Source of the DNA: Lutimonas saemankumensis
GTDB lineage: Bacteria; Bacteroidota; Bacteroidia; Flavobacteriales; Flavobacteriaceae
Direction: 5' to 3'
Length of the DNA: 64,000 nucleotides
Assembly: GCF_020171465.1 (NCBI RefSeq)
Contig: NZ_JAIUZR010000003.1
Location: 744,001 to 808,000 of the forward strand
Part shown: piece after piece, positions 24,912 through 32,976 of the stretch
Layout of the letters: the number at the start of each line of letters is the position of its first letter
Position numbering within the stretch: the stretch's first letter is position 1
The notes under the pieces: generated by a model
The model's database searches: none
The model's input: the letters and a program-made list of their open reading frames with translations, nothing else
Told to the model about the DNA's origin: nothing
Position numbers and translations under genes: made by a program

Positions 24912-25214
24912 ATGAAATTAAGCACGACATTGGGCCAATTACGAATCCTGGCGATTCTGGAAGGAATCTCCTATCTCCTGTTATTTCCAACAGTGATACT
25001 GAAGTATGGTTATGAGATGGGAATGCCCAATAAGATTGTTGGAAGTATCCATGGCCTTTTATTTATCTTATACAGCGTCTGGGTAGGGTATTATGCCTTG
25101 ATAAAGAAATGGGACCTCACGAAAACCCTGATCTGTTTAGCCGCTTCCTTATTTCCTTTTGCTACGTTTATCGTGGACCAGAAAATTCTTAAAAAAGAGC
25201 AGGTAGAGAATTAA
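24912..25214 (+). CDS. DUF3817 family membrane protein
   Basis: From the ATG at 24912 the product has 100 residues with three membrane helices: 'LRILAILEGISYLLLFPTVI' (DUF3817 signature LExISYL), 'VGSIHGLLFILYSVWVGYYA' and 'TLICLAASLFPFATFIVDQ'. The family is YdzA-like inner-membrane proteins of unknown function. An in-frame TTG at 24870 would add 14 charged residues and is less likely. Confidence 0.82.
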   Translation: MKLSTTLGQLRILAILEGISYLLLFPTVILKYGYEMGMPNKIVGSIHGLLFILYSVWVGYYALIKKWDLTKTLICLAASLFPFATFIVDQKILKKEQVEN

Positions 25215-25362
25215 CTGAGCCCAAAACATCACTTGATACCCAAATTAAATTTTGATCGGTCAGGCCATGAACCAATTTGAAAAATTTGTGCCAGTTTATT
25301 TTTTTGAAAGGAATTGAATTTTTAGAGACTAATTGCCTGTTGAATTGATAACACAGGTTAGT

Positions 25363-26283
25363 ATGGTTTCAAAATTTCCCCCTTTTTTGATCTTATTCAT
25401 AGGATTTACTTTTTTATTTTCAACAGCTATTCAGGCCCAGGGTTGCAGCGATGCAGGTGTATGTACCGTGCATAGTTTTAAACCCAATGGCCTGGACAGT
25501 ATTTCAGAACTTACCAATCAGTTTAAGGTTGGTATTTCTTACGGAGCCGCAGATAACAATATCTCGGTTTTTGGAAGCTATCTGGAATATGGCAGGCAAT
25601 TCAGCGATAAGTTTGGGATCGATGCCAGATTGACTTCCCTGGCACAATCAGGGAATGACATCTCAACCTTTGGCTTATCGGATATTTTTCTGAATTCCAA
25701 TTACAGGATCAGTAAAAAAGCGACCCTTACCTTAGGGTTTAAAATTCCTTTATCCGATGCCAATAAAATGGAAGACCGCAGGGCCCTTCCCATGGATTAT
25801 CAATCGAGTTTAGGAACCTTTGACCTGCTGCTGGGCTTTGGGTATTTTATCAACAAGTTGCATCTGGTGGCTGCTTATCAACAGCCCCTTACTCAAAACA
25901 ACAACAGCTTTTTTGCAGAAGATTATCCTTTGGGTTCTCCGTTACGGAATTTTCAGTCTACCAATCAATACAAAAGAAGCGGAGATATCCTGCTTCGTGC
26001 CTCATACCCCATAGATTTGGGTCAAAAATTCAGGCTGACGCCAAGTTTATTGCCCATTTATCACCTGGCCAACGACAAGTATACCGATAAAGACGGAACG
26101 GAACTTGAAATTGACGGATCTCAGGGGCTTACTTTAAACGGGAATCTGTACCTGGATTATTACCTGGATGAAAAACAGGCACTCCAGTTCAACGTGGGAT
26201 CTCCTTTTATTGTAAGAGAAGTAAGGCCTGATGGTCTGACGCGAAGTTTTGTGGCCAGCCTGGAATACAGGATAAGGTTTTAA
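25363..26283 (+). CDS. Predicted outer-membrane beta-barrel protein
   Basis: From the ATG at 25363 the product has 306 residues. It has a signal peptide ('ILFIGFTFLFSTAIQAQG') and a Cys pair soon after cleavage ('GCSDAGVCT'). The rest is a run of alternating strands with aromatic girdles ('VFGSYLEYGRQFSDKFGI', 'LLLGFGYFINKLHLVAAY', 'LYLDYYLDEKQALQFNVG') and a terminal Phe ('SLEYRIRF'), the outer-membrane barrel signal. Homologues often sit near metal or redox genes, but no such neighbour is seen here. Cargo unknown. A TTG at 25333 was rejected as the start. Confidence 0.7.
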   Translation: MVSKFPPFLILFIGFTFLFSTAIQAQGCSDAGVCTVHSFKPNGLDSISELTNQFKVGISYGAADNNISVFGSYLEYGRQFSDKFGIDARLTSLAQSGNDISTFGLSDIFLNSNYRISKKATLTLGFKIPLSDANKMEDRRALPMDYQSSLGTFDLLLGFGYFINKLHLVAAYQQPLTQNNNSFFAEDYPLGSPLRNFQSTNQYKRSGDILLRASYPIDLGQKFRLTPSLLPIYHLANDKYTDKDGTELEIDGSQGLTLNGNLYLDYYLDEKQALQFNVGSPFIVREVRPDGLTRSFVASLEYRIRF

Positions 26284-26310
26284 GCCTTCAAATTGCTGAG
26301 CCATGTACCT

Positions 26311-26373
26311 GTTTTAAAAGGTCGGATATCATCAGCCATTTTATTTTCTGAGTTTTCTAAAGAAAGGAATCAT
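26311..26373 (-). pseudogene. Remnant 5' end of a DUF6090 gene
   Basis: On the minus strand this reads ATGATTCCTTTCTTTAGAAA and continues close to the first 60 nt of the intact copy that ends at 26370, then loses all similarity. It translates as MIPFFRKLRK followed by a stop after a small indel. Its ATG overlaps the TGA of the intact copy as ATGA, exactly as in the intact tandem pair at 18384/19127. It is the decayed second member of a former pair. Confidence 0.8.
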
Positions 26374-27107
26374 GTGTTACATTTTTGAAGCTCCTTGTTA
26401 ATTTCAGACTCCAAAGAATCAATCAGAATCATCTCTTTGATATAGAGATCATTTAGAATTCTTTGCATCCTCATTTTTGGAAAATTTAAATTCAATACCC
26501 TATGATCATTGAAGAATTCTTCACGTTTGGCCTCGATAATTACAGGCTTATTCCGCTCAATATTTGATTGATCAATGTAGTTCAGCATCAAATCTGTATA
26601 ATCTAAAAAAGCGAGTCTTCCATCAGATTCAAATTTTGCAATATTGTTGAGTCTTGAATCCCATGAGGCAACCGTCTTTCGAATAAAATTATTTTTAAAT
26701 AATTCAAGTTCACCTGAATTCATAATCTCATTGATTACTCCGCTGTGAGGACTATAAATGGTATAACCATAAGTTCCTTGAATAATTGTATCCAGAGTAA
26801 AATCAGGAACTTCATATTTGTGAAACAAGATTCTGTCCAAAGTGTCAGAGGCCATATAGCTCAATCGACTTTTATCTATAACTCGTTTCAATTCAACCTT
26901 TGTGTTTAGTAAACTCTCTTTTAAATCAATCAGGTAAAAGCATGCTTTTTTTTGAGCTTTTCGCTCCTCGTTCCAGGTATTGATCTGTAAGGCGATCAAT
27001 ATCCCTATCACTACTAAAATGATCTCACCAATCGCATATCGGGCATATTTTAAAGGTCGGTTGTCGTCAGCCATTTTTTTTCTGAGTTTTCTAAAGTAAG
27101 GAATCAT
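26370..27107 (-). CDS. DUF6090 family membrane protein
   Basis: From the ATG at 27107 the product has 245 residues: 'MIPYFRKLRKKMADDNRPLK', a membrane helix 'GEIILVVIGILIALQIN' (about 28-44), then a helical ectodomain with 'GVINEIMNSGELELFKNNFI'. The open frame extends to 27305, but the extra 66 residues are translated repeat DNA and promoter, and the conserved box at 27125-27135 argues for 27107. Function unknown. The downstream partner gene is reduced to a stub. Confidence 0.85.
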   Translation of the reverse strand: MIPYFRKLRKKMADDNRPLKYARYAIGEIILVVIGILIALQINTWNEERKAQKKACFYLIDLKESLLNTKVELKRVIDKSRLSYMASDTLDRILFHKYEVPDFTLDTIIQGTYGYTIYSPHSGVINEIMNSGELELFKNNFIRKTVASWDSRLNNIAKFESDGRLAFLDYTDLMLNYIDQSNIERNKPVIIEAKREEFFNDHRVLNLNFPKMRMQRILNDLYIKEMILIDSLESEINKELQKCNT

Positions 27108-27124
27108 TCGTTGTAAGTTGAATT

Positions 27125-27135
27125 CTAAATATAGG
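27125..27135 (-). promoter_or_regulatory. Conserved DUF6090 promoter-like box
   Basis: The minus strand reads CCTATATTTAG, 18 nt before the ATG at 27107. A TTG occurs 18 nt farther upstream (…TTCTTG-TTTCCGAAATCATTTTCC), close to the usual -33/-7 spacing of 19. This is the best complete promoter among the four loci. Confidence 0.62.
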
Positions 27136-27199
27136 AAAATGATTTCGGAAACAAGAATTTGGAAAAAGGCTAAAAAAGCTAAAAATAAAAATACATTTA

Positions 27200-27360
27200 A
27201 AAAGGAGGAACCTTTTTTAGTTCTCGTCTTTGCTTCTGACTTGATTGGAAAAGTACAAGAAGCAGTCTTCGAGCAAAGCGGCTTAGACTGCGTAGGAGCA
27301 AGCAAGTAAGAAAAGCAACAGAGAACTGAAAGTAGTTTCGATTTTTAAATTGTATGGTTT
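27200..27360 (+). repeat. Dispersed hairpin repeat, copy D (divergent)
   Basis: Copy D keeps the core parts (TTCTCGTCTTTGCTTCTGAC, then GCAGTCTTCGAGCAAAGCGG followed by CTTAGACTGCG, and AAGCAACAGAGAA). It differs between them, for example GATTGGAAAAGTACAAGAA in place of TTTGAGTAGGGCGGAGGA. The changes keep some pairing of the outer arms. It lies upstream of a DUF6090 gene, not downstream of a gene like the others. Confidence 0.82.
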
Positions 27361-27494
27361 TAAACTATCAGAACTTATAGCTATCTCTTTAAAATTTAAT
27401 CATGATCCAGGAATATTTTTCGCTTAAAATCAACATCCTTTTTGTAAATTAGACAGACCATTAACCAGAGTTTATCTTACCTAATTCCATCAAA

Positions 27495-29981
27495 ATGAAA
27501 AGAACATTCTTTCCCCTGTTAGCATTAAGTTTTATTTTCCTTTTTTCAAACCAAACGATCCATTCTCAGAACAAAGCCGCGGAAGGTGACTCAAGCTATT
27601 GGAAATCACCTGATGAAGATGTCATGAAGATCTTGTATGCACCCCAGTTGCCAAGGACATCCACTTCTCCGGCAAAGACCCACATGATCCTGACCGATCC
27701 GATCATCTATCCCGAGTTGTCAGAACTGGCTGGGCCTATGCTTAAGCTGGCAGGAACAAGGGTAAATCCAAAGAACAATTATTACCATGGCAGGCACGGC
27801 GGTACTTCGCCAAGGATTCTTACCATCAAGAACGGAAATACCGTACCCTTGAATATTCCGGATGGGGCAGAAGTTCTTTCCACCTCCTGGACCTCAGACG
27901 GAGAACGATTTGCCATGTCCGTTGGATTTGAAGATCGCGTAGAACTATGGATGGGCGATCTAAGCGGACATACAGAAAAAGTAAGCAATATGATCCTGAA
28001 CCCACTGATGGATGACGCGGTAAAATGGTTTCCGGATCAGGAAAAATTACTGGTCAGAAGAATTAGTGACCGGGGAGATGTTCCTCAAGAACCATCCATA
28101 CCTTATGGCCCAAAGATTCTTGAGGACTCAGGAGCTTCGGCAAGGTCAACCTATGAGGCAAGAAACCTGCTTCAAACAGCCTATGATGATGAATTGTTTA
28201 GTTACTATACGCAATCCGAACTGGTTATCTACGATACCAAAACAAAGCAGGAACAAGTTGTAGGCCCGGCGGCGTCATACAGCTCGGCAGAAATTTCGCC
28301 TGACGGGGAATACCTGTTGGTGGAAAGGCTGAAAGGCCCCTGGTCGCATGAGGTAGCCTGGTGGCGATTTGCACATGACATAGAGGTATGGAATTTAAAA
28401 GGAGAACTGGTTAAAACCGTTGCCGAGCAGCCTTTGGCGAACGAAGTGCCGGTTCGTGGTGTGATCACGGGTCCAAGGAGCGTTTCATGGCAGCCCACAG
28501 CGCAGCATACCCTATTCTGGAGAGAAGCATTAGACGGTGGTGATCCGATGGCTAAAGCGGATCATAGGGACCGGTTGATGAGCTGGGAAGCACCTTTTGG
28601 CAAGGGCCCTGAAGAAGTTTTTAAAGCCGAGCATCGTATTCAGGCAACCCTATGGGGGCAGGAAGAAGGTATGCTTTTGGTGTATCAGCGGGAACGCATG
28701 AAAAGATGGCGTTATATTTGGCTCCTTGACGTGGATAAAGGAACTTCAAGGTTATGGTTCGATCACAGTGAAAATGATCGTTACAGTGACCCCGGCTTCC
28801 CAATATTCGGCCAGATGGAAAATGGAAAATACGCCTTTATCGTGAAGGAAGGCAACGTCTATTTCAGGGGACAAGGTGGCACCAAAGATGGGGATCGGCC
28901 CTTTGTTGATCGTCGCAACCTCGAATCAGGTGACGCAGAAAGAATATTCAGATGTGCCCCGGATAAATATGAATATTTTGTTGATTTTGGTAAAAAGAAG
29001 AACACCTTTATCATGAGCTCGGAATCACCTGAGGAGGTGCCTAATTTTTATCTGGCAGAACTGGGTAAATCCATTTCTGCTGAGAAAGGCGAAAGTGCCC
29101 GGGTATATACGAAACGTCCGATTACAGCCTTCAAGGACCCTAGTCCGGAATTGCGTCAAATTGAGAATAAACTGGTACGATACCAGAGGGAAGACGGTGT
29201 GGAACTGAGCTTTCAGTTATTGTTGCCACCCGGATACAAGGAAGGGACAAAAGTTCCTACGGTAGTCTATGCCTATCCATTGGAATACTCCGGAGCCCAA
29301 ACGGCGGGGCAGGTAAGGGGTTCTTCCAATCGATTTATGCGTATCTATGGACCTTCACACAAATATTTCCTGATGCGGGGATACGCTGTTTTGGATAATA
29401 CCGCCATGCCGATGATCGGTGATCCGGAAACGGTTTATGACACCTTTGTTCCTCAACTGGTGGCCGATGCAGAAGCTGCGGTAGCTAAAGCAGTTGACAT
29501 GGGTATTGCTGATCCGGACAGAATTGGAATCATTGGCCATAGTCACGGAGGTTTAATGGTGGCCAATTTATTGGCACATACTGATTTATTCTGCGCCGGT
29601 ATAGCCCGCAGCGGATCTTACAACAAGACAAACCAGCCCTATGGTTTTCAGGGTGAACGACGTTCCTTATTTGAGGCAACCCAGTCCTATATTGACTGCT
29701 CACCTACATTTTTTGCAGACAAGGTCAATGAACCTGTACTGATCATACACGGTGATGATGATTCTAACCCGGGAACGCTTACCTTTCAGTCAGAGGTGTT
29801 TTATGAAGCGGTAAGAGGGTCCGGAGGAACCGCAAGGTTGATTCTGTTGCCTTTTGAAGACCACGGATACCGGGCCAAAGAGTCCATTGAACACGTTTTA
29901 TGGGAACAAATGAACTGGTTTGACAAATATGTAAAGAACCGTAAGGATCCTGACGAAGAAAGTAAAAAGAAGCAACTCTAA
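27495..29981 (+). CDS. Exported S9-family serine peptidase (glutamyl endopeptidase-like, S9D)
   Basis: The 828-residue protein has a signal peptide ('FIFLFSNQTIHSQ'), an N-terminal beta-propeller (about 30-530) and a C-terminal alpha/beta-hydrolase peptidase domain. The nucleophile is in 'GHSHGG' (Ser near 683), the acid in 'HGDDDSNPG' (about 752-760) and the His in 'FEDHGYR' (about 791). The opening 'LPRTSTSPAKTHMILTD' and 'ELAGPMLKLAGTRVNP' matches what I recall of glutamyl endopeptidases (S9D). It likely cleaves peptides in the periplasm. The stop codon lies within a hairpin with the next bases (29968-29992). Confidence 0.88.
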   Translation: MKRTFFPLLALSFIFLFSNQTIHSQNKAAEGDSSYWKSPDEDVMKILYAPQLPRTSTSPAKTHMILTDPIIYPELSELAGPMLKLAGTRVNPKNNYYHGRHGGTSPRILTIKNGNTVPLNIPDGAEVLSTSWTSDGERFAMSVGFEDRVELWMGDLSGHTEKVSNMILNPLMDDAVKWFPDQEKLLVRRISDRGDVPQEPSIPYGPKILEDSGASARSTYEARNLLQTAYDDELFSYYTQSELVIYDTKTKQEQVVGPAASYSSAEISPDGEYLLVERLKGPWSHEVAWWRFAHDIEVWNLKGELVKTVAEQPLANEVPVRGVITGPRSVSWQPTAQHTLFWREALDGGDPMAKADHRDRLMSWEAPFGKGPEEVFKAEHRIQATLWGQEEGMLLVYQRERMKRWRYIWLLDVDKGTSRLWFDHSENDRYSDPGFPIFGQMENGKYAFIVKEGNVYFRGQGGTKDGDRPFVDRRNLESGDAERIFRCAPDKYEYFVDFGKKKNTFIMSSESPEEVPNFYLAELGKSISAEKGESARVYTKRPITAFKDPSPELRQIENKLVRYQREDGVELSFQLLLPPGYKEGTKVPTVVYAYPLEYSGAQTAGQVRGSSNRFMRIYGPSHKYFLMRGYAVLDNTAMPMIGDPETVYDTFVPQLVADAEAAVAKAVDMGIADPDRIGIIGHSHGGLMVANLLAHTDLFCAGIARSGSYNKTNQPYGFQGERRSLFEATQSYIDCSPTFFADKVNEPVLIIHGDDDSNPGTLTFQSEVFYEAVRGSGGTARLILLPFEDHGYRAKESIEHVLWEQMNWFDKYVKNRKDPDEESKKKQL

Positions 29982-29992
29982 GGGTTGCTTCT
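29968..29992 (+). terminator. Hairpin at the end of the S9 peptidase gene
   Basis: AGAAGCAAC and GTTGCTTCT form a perfect 9-bp stem around a 7-nt loop that contains the TAA stop. No T-run follows, so it may slow or stabilise the 3' end more than terminate on its own. Confidence 0.4.
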
Positions 29993-30021
29993 GTGAGCTG
30001 AAATTTTAGAACTGCAAGACT

Positions 30022-30423
30022 TTAATTCTCGAGAAAGATCACATACGGAATCGTGATCTGCGTAGTCATGTCATAGTAGTTGGCAGAAACCGTATTTCTT
30101 ACATTTTCACCCGTGACTATGGTTCCATGTACTCTCAGGTTTTCATCAGTCTTACTGAGCAAACGCAAGGTTCTGATTTCGCGGTCATCGAATTTCTTGG
30201 TCTGGTCTTCGATGATCTTGAATTCCCTTACGGCAGATTTATAGATATGGGCATTAATTTTGAGTTCTAAAACAGAGTCTTTGATCTTGATATAAGATCC
30301 TTCTTTAAAGGTTACAGGAACTCTTCCCACCATACCGTCATCCAGCTTATACATCTGGGCCGAAAGGGTAAGGGGTAAAAAAAAGGCAAGTAAGATGGTT
30401 AGGGGAAAGTAGTTTTTTTTCAT
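30022..30423 (-). CDS. Secreted hypothetical protein
   Basis: From the ATG at 30423 the 133-residue product has a signal peptide ('PLTILLAFFLPLTLSAQ'). The mature part alternates strands and charged turns ('GSYIKIKDSVLELKINAHIY', 'EFKIIEDQTKKFDDREIRTL'), ending 'ITIPYVIFLEN'. No family was recognised. The upstream 12-codon extension is not needed. It converges with the S9 peptidase gene. Confidence 0.62.
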   Translation of the reverse strand: MKKNYFPLTILLAFFLPLTLSAQMYKLDDGMVGRVPVTFKEGSYIKIKDSVLELKINAHIYKSAVREFKIIEDQTKKFDDREIRTLRLLSKTDENLRVHGTIVTGENVRNTVSANYYDMTTQITIPYVIFLEN

Positions 30424-30689
30424 AGAGGGGATTTTATACGAATATAAAAATAAAACCAATAAAAATTACAAAAATTGACTTGCGTCAAAGATAGGGTTGA
30501 TCCTCGTCATAAAAATCAATCATAATGACCAAAATGTGTACTATATTAACCCTGAAATGAGTTATAATGTCAATTTTGAATTTTTTGACATCTTTGATAT
30601 TGAACCAGAATTAGATGCTTCTCCCTAAAAGATCATCACGCATGGATCATAGTTTCTATTTTTTTTGGGTAAAATAACTATATTTAAAC

Positions 30690-32684
30690 ATGAATTTTAA
30701 AAAGTTCTTTGCCGAACTCAAGCGACGTAAGGTCTACAATGTAGCAGTTACCTATGCAGTTGTTTCCTGGATCATTTCTCAAATTGTTACCCAGCTTACG
30801 TCAACTTTTGAAGCCCCGTTGTGGGTAGCAAAAATGATGACCGTGATTTTGATTGCAGGTTTTCCTATTGCCATCATCCTGGCCTGGGCCTTTGAAATGT
30901 CTCCGGAGGGAATGGTAAGGACCACCTCAGAGGCAGCAAAGACCAATCCATATCCACCCGGTAAGAAAAAACCTTTGACGGGAAAATTGTTTATCGGGGT
31001 CCTGGTCCTGATCATCATTGGCCAGTTTGCTTTTTATAAATTCAATCAGAATGAAAGTTATGCTGATAAAAATGAAGAAGTTTCAATTGCGGTTTTACCT
31101 CTAGAATTTCAAAGTCAGGATTCGGAAAAAGAATATCTTGCCAATGGTGTTGGGGATGCAATACGTGCCCATTTATCAAAAATAAAAGGGCTGAGGGTAA
31201 CTCCTAGAATTTCCGTAGAACAATATCGAGGTACGACAAAAACAGCAACGGAAATTGGTGATGAACTAAACGTTACCTACCTTCTTGAAGGAAGTTTTTT
31301 TATGGTTGATAACAAAGTTGTCTTAAGTGTTAATTTGGTATCAACAGAAGAAGAAGACCAGATTGTTTCAAAGGAATACAATAGAGATTACAGCGAAATA
31401 ATTCAGGTACAGAGTGAGGTTGCCAAAACAGTTGCAAAAGAAATCAGTGTAAAAATTGGCCCGGAGGCAATGGAAAAAATTGAAACAATTCCTACAGAAA
31501 ACACGTTGGCTTACGATCACTTTTTAAAAGGAAATGAATTTTATTTCAAGGCTAATAGTTTGGAACAAAAAAATAGGGAGTGGATGGAATTGCTTGAGGA
31601 AGCCACCTTATCGTACAACCAGGCAATTATGAGTGATTCATCTTTTGCTCAGACCTATGTAGGGTTGGCCAGGGTGGATTACAAGAGAAATTTGGATGCG
31701 GCTATTCTTGAAGATTCTTATCTTGAAAATGTATTCCTAATGGCGAATAAGGCTTTAGAACTTGATCCCAGCCTTGCTGACGCTTACAGCGTAAGAGGGT
31801 TGTATCATACAAGAGTTTTTAAACCGCAAATGGCCGTTTCAGACAGTAAAAAAGCCTTGGAAATAGATCCCAATAATATTGAGTCACTGTACAATTTGTC
31901 CCTTGTATACCGCTTTTTTGACCTGAATTTTAGTAAATCCCTGGAGATGCTCGAAAAAATAGAGAGTCTGGTTCATTCCCAGGAGGAACTTTGGAGACTT
32001 TATGGAGAGTATGCAGAATTTTACGTTCAATTAGACGATCTTGAAAAGGAGGAGTATTATTTGAAAAAGCAGCAGGATATAAAACCTGGTGAAATTGTCA
32101 ATTTTTGGTTTACCTATGCTCGTACAAAAAGAATGCAAAAATGTTTAGACTATGTTGATACACATCAAAAAGAGATCAACCAATACAGGGTGTCTTCTTT
32201 GGCGGGATGTTATTATTTTGGCGGAGATTATCAGAATGCCATCCGGTATTATGATGCAATGGAGCAGTTGGTGCAGGAAGAAAATTATAATTATGCAGTT
32301 GTGATCAGAGATTCTCACAGATACGGGCACACTTTAATTGAAACTGGTAATAAAGTGAAGGGAATGGAAATGATGCAAAGACAGATACAAATCAATAAGA
32401 GGCTTATAGAACTGAATCGTCCTGATTATGGACTTATATATGATTTGGCAGGTATTTATTCCTTTTTGGGACAAAAAGAAGAGGCATTCAGATGGATAGA
32501 TCTATTTAATGAAGGAGAAGGCTGGTTAAAATATGGTTCCGTCTATTCTTTGGTGCAAATTGATCCCTTATTTGATAGTATTCGAGAGGATCCTGCCTTT
32601 ATCAACTGGGTGGAAACCGGAGGTAAAAAGTTGGAGAAAGCAAGGCGAGAAATAAATACTTATCTGGAAAAAGAAAATAACTAA
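30690..32684 (+). CDS. Membrane protein with TolB-like and TPR domains
   Basis: The 664-residue protein opens with 'FKKFFAELKRRKVYNVAVTY', the start used by many cyclase or transcription-factor-like signalling proteins. Two membrane helices follow near 17-35 and 48-70 and another at about 99-119. A TolB/FlgO-like alpha/beta domain covers about 130-270 ('SIAVLPLEF', 'RVTPRISVEQYRG', 'LNVTYLLEGS'), then TPR repeats from about 275 to 640 ('ALELDPSLADAYSVRGLYHT', 'ALEIDPNNIESLYNLSLVYR'). No nucleotide-cyclase or DNA-binding domain is present. A sensor/scaffold role is inferred. The next gene starts at the base after its stop. Confidence 0.82.
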   Translation: MNFKKFFAELKRRKVYNVAVTYAVVSWIISQIVTQLTSTFEAPLWVAKMMTVILIAGFPIAIILAWAFEMSPEGMVRTTSEAAKTNPYPPGKKKPLTGKLFIGVLVLIIIGQFAFYKFNQNESYADKNEEVSIAVLPLEFQSQDSEKEYLANGVGDAIRAHLSKIKGLRVTPRISVEQYRGTTKTATEIGDELNVTYLLEGSFFMVDNKVVLSVNLVSTEEEDQIVSKEYNRDYSEIIQVQSEVAKTVAKEISVKIGPEAMEKIETIPTENTLAYDHFLKGNEFYFKANSLEQKNREWMELLEEATLSYNQAIMSDSSFAQTYVGLARVDYKRNLDAAILEDSYLENVFLMANKALELDPSLADAYSVRGLYHTRVFKPQMAVSDSKKALEIDPNNIESLYNLSLVYRFFDLNFSKSLEMLEKIESLVHSQEELWRLYGEYAEFYVQLDDLEKEEYYLKKQQDIKPGEIVNFWFTYARTKRMQKCLDYVDTHQKEINQYRVSSLAGCYYFGGDYQNAIRYYDAMEQLVQEENYNYAVVIRDSHRYGHTLIETGNKVKGMEMMQRQIQINKRLIELNRPDYGLIYDLAGIYSFLGQKEEAFRWIDLFNEGEGWLKYGSVYSLVQIDPLFDSIREDPAFINWVETGGKKLEKARREINTYLEKENN

Positions 32685-32888
32685 ATGGCTACAAAGAAAG
32701 AATCAAAACCAAGATTTATCAAAGGACATCAACTCGAGTGTCAGGTTTGCAAAAACGACACCTTCTGGGAACGGGAAACCCTTATGAACACACCTGGCAT
32801 GACCCTGTTCGGTATAGAGTGGGCCAATAAAAGAGCCCAGAATTACATTTGTGATAACTGTGGTTATGTACATTGGTTTTTGGAATGA
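32685..32888 (+). CDS. Small zinc-ribbon protein
   Basis: The 67-residue protein has two Cys-x-x-Cys knuckles, 'CQVCKND' (about 20-26) and 'CDNCGYVHWF' (about 57-66), about 34 residues apart, typical of a zinc ribbon. The ATG follows the stop of the TolB/TPR gene without a gap, so it is coupled to it. Such small ribbons usually bind nucleic acid or a protein partner; the role is unknown. Confidence 0.75.
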   Translation: MATKKESKPRFIKGHQLECQVCKNDTFWERETLMNTPGMTLFGIEWANKRAQNYICDNCGYVHWFLE

Positions 32889-32960
32889 AAGCAGCTTCTG
32901 CAGAACATATATTTAGATGATATAAGTCATGAATATTGATCAGGATCTGTTCTATTTTTA

Positions 32961-32975
32961 ATGGGTAGTACCCAT
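32961..32975. promoter_or_regulatory. Palindrome next to the LRR lipoprotein start
   Basis: ATGGGT-AGT-ACCCAT is a perfect 6-bp inverted repeat ending one base before the ATG at 32977. As RNA it would fold just upstream of the start; as DNA it could be an operator. Confidence 0.35.
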
Positions 32976-32976
32976 C

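Larger units (their letters stand above)
27108..27494. other. Gene-free stretch with DUF6090 promoter box and repeat copy D
   Basis: This divergent region holds the conserved box at 27125, repeat copy D at 27200-27360, and about 130 bp leading to the S9 peptidase gene. No gene was seen. Confidence 0.6.
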
